From Cerrena zonata (taxonomy: Eukaryota; Basidiomycota; Agaricomycetes; Polyporales; Cerrenaceae), in assembly GCA_038087015.1 (NCBI GenBank), contig JASBNA010000003.1:310001-374000 (forward strand): a DNA stretch of 64,000 bases. Reading direction: 5' to 3'. Of the stretch, positions 62,095 through 64,000 are shown piece after piece. The notes beneath the pieces were generated by a model, which was not told where the DNA came from, searched no databases, and saw nothing but the letters and a program-made list of their open reading frames with translations. Every line of letters begins with the position of its first letter. Within the stretch, counting starts at the first letter, position 1. A program made the position numbers and the translations under genes.

Positions 62095-64000
62095 ATGGTT
62101 TCAGCCTATCTTGTCGATGCTTTGCGCGACCCAACAGGGGAGCTTAAAGAACTGTTCAGCAATACTACTTCGGCGCCGCAGGCTGCAAACTTCCCACTCA
62201 CGGTTGCAGCCCACTTTTCACGCGTTTTCGAGCGATCGGACGCGTTCAGACAGGTGAAATTTATTAATGCGTTATCTTTGGTCTAGTACTGAAGCGATTC
62301 TGCTCAAGATACCCCCATTAGACGTCGCACATCCTCCAGAATCTTATGCAGATCGTTCACTCGTTCGATTTCGCGCTATGGTCCAGGACACATCCCCTTC
62401 ATCTGAAATGTATCTTGCGAAATATAGGGATGGAACGCTAGGAGGATGGGGTATTGAACTAGAGTCTCACCGCGATGAGGCGAGCGACGAAGATATCGAA
62501 TATGACAATTTACGGGAATGTACGGTGCTATGGGGCGTGAATGTCCCTGGAGAATCTGCGTGGAGTACAATTGAGCTAGACAGTCCAGGTTCTGGTACGT
62601 CTTATCTTACATATTATCGGCTCGACACTAAAGCTACATTTGAATCCCAGCTTCGTCTTCAGCATCGACCCCGCACCAGCCAGCTAGGCCACATAAAGGA
62701 CCGATATCCTATAAACCTCATCTTGGCGTAAAGATTAAGGTAAAGTAGTAATACAGCAAGGATCGTTACGGCAACTCGAGGCTTACCTTGTTTTCTGAAG
62801 ATATATGAGAACAACACCACTGATCGTTTCAAAACAACCGATGTCGCTACTTTCGTCGGGATCATATCATCTGAACCGTATGTTAGTTTATTATCTGTCA
62901 ATAGCATCTCTCTTACAATATTTACCCAGGTTCAGTACTGAGCTCGGAGACCAAATCGAGGTGCCCACACTCCATGTCCTGTTTACAGCACCCGAACAAA
63001 ATAGCAGTATCATACGCCCATACCCAGCTTCAAAGCCTGAAGTCCATCCCTCTGTGAACTCCCAACCTTTTGACACCCTGAAGGTTCGCGAACAATTGAT
63101 CGACTGGATAGCAGAGGAAGCTTTGAACGGTGATCGTGAAGCGGCCGAATGGATTCTTCTGGCGAGTATTGCCCGAGTGTAGGTCGTTTAATCTTTTCAT
63201 TCTCGATTTCAAATTGATTCTTCTTCTTATGCCATAGACAATCTAGGCACCCTCCACTTATTCAACCTTCCCTAACACTGACCCAATTCCCCCCACCACC
63301 AATTCCTTCTGTTACTGGTTCTGAATCGTCAACTGCATCTACAGCTTTACCACCAGCCTACCATCCAACACTGACACATGTTTTATCGGAAATCCTGCCG
63401 TTGACAGAGACACTGCCTCTATCTTTGCCTTACCTTAACACTGTTCCCTTCTCACCAGAAAGCAAAGACGAGGATCTTCATGCAGGTGTCTTGCAGTTAC
63501 CGAAAGGGAGTGTTCTGCTCATCACAGAAGGTGGCATTAGTGAGGGAAAGTTGCAAGAGCGAGGTAAATATTTTCTCTTTTGAGAGCAATTGTCAGCTAA
63601 TACAGGTTTAGGTCTCATGAATGTACACGCCTTGCAGGAGCTGATATCGTCACAAACCTTGGCATACAAATTCCCTTTCAGTCAATTTTCGTTCAGAACC
63701 GATAATAGTTGCATCGTCTTGAGTGAAGGTCGAAAAAGCGCGTTTCTCAAGGTAAATACTAAACTCTTGTCTTACTATGGTTTGCAGAAACTTAAACGGA
63801 TCGTCCCTTGTTTAGACTCACCTGACTGTTCTCTTTGAACCAACGGAGTCGGGTTCAGGAGCTACAAATCTCTACAAACCTGCAGAACGCATCAAAATGC
63901 CCGAGAAGGGCACATTGGACGCTTTCAGGAACCTCGTCGTTGGTGCACAACGTGGTAAAGTGCAGGTTAAGGAGGCAACTTCTGAAGTAAGTGATATGAC
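62095..64000 (+). CDS. MCMBP: MCM complex-binding protein, partial at window end
   Basis: The family (plant ETG1, fission yeast Mcb1) binds MCM2-7 subunits and affects their assembly and unloading. It starts MVSAYLVDALRDPTGELKEL. The first intron (55 bases, ending CTCAAG) joins SDAFRQ to IPPLDVAHPPESYADRSLVR, giving the family's Q-I-P-x-L block. Then FRAMVQDTSPSSEMYLAKYR, RECTVLWGVNVPGESAW, a Ser/Pro linker, GPISYKPHLGVKIKIYENNT, TDVATFVGIISSEP, VPTLHVLFTAP and the AAA-like core DREAAEWILLASIARVQSRH. The signature LPLSLPYLNTVPFSPESKDE with AGVLQLPKGSVLLITEGGIS and LGLMNVHALQELISSQTLAY follows, and later LTVLFEPTESGSGATNLYKP. All introns are frame-preserving. The coding sequence is cut at the window edge after KVQVKEATSE, near the expected C-terminal region. 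Confidence 0.93.

Overview
The window looks like nuclear DNA of a basidiomycete fungus, most likely an agaricomycete. Genes sit close together on both strands and are cut by many GT-AG introns of about 50-70 bases. Several families typical of agaricomycetes are present: DUF6534 and DUF6533-like membrane proteins, a HET-domain protein, caspase-like C14 proteins, FAS1 and PEBP-like secreted proteins. No tRNA, rRNA, CRISPR array or intact transposon was recognised. All gene models were joined by eye from splice signals and family conservation.

Region 1 (1.9-12.7 kb) is mostly conserved housekeeping genes: a GSK3-type kinase, the complex I 24-kDa subunit (NDUFV2), a small protein with HN1/Jupiter-like motifs, COQ7, a probable complex I NDUFB4/B15 subunit, an RBM5/10-like splicing factor (RRM, zinc finger, G-patch) and a PEBP-like protein with a GPI-type tail. 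Three respiratory-chain or ubiquinone genes lie within 4 kb, and two start codons are separated by only 80 bases.

Region 2 (13.7-33.2 kb) is an imperfect tandem segmental duplication of [DUF6534 3' end - zinc alcohol dehydrogenase - DUF6534 gene - formin 3' end]. Each copy holds one dehydrogenase and one DUF6534 gene. The junction between copies carries an inverted decayed fragment of the formin tail, an unexplained GC-richer block and a relic of the upstream DUF6534 gene. The intact Diaphanous-type formin ends the region.

Region 3 (33.2-44.5 kb) is accessory: a five-exon gene whose two HET domains are each preceded by a matching 24-base micro-exon, decayed or orphan sequence, a DUF6533-like multi-pass membrane protein, and a secreted two-FAS1 protein with a Pro/His/Gly-rich tail.

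Region 4 (45.1-54.7 kb) returns to housekeeping: V-ATPase subunit A (VMA1) divergent from proteasome ATPase RPT1, and a HOOK dynein adaptor divergent from RNA 3'-phosphate cyclase (RTCA).

Region 5 (55.1-64 kb) has two tandem paralogous caspase-like genes with a DCCHS active site, then the 5' part of an MCM-binding protein (MCMBP) gene cut by the window end.

Several conserved genes carry apparent single-base frameshifts, nearly all one extra base in a C/G run. This pattern suggests consensus errors more than real pseudogenes, and it affects how the models should be read.
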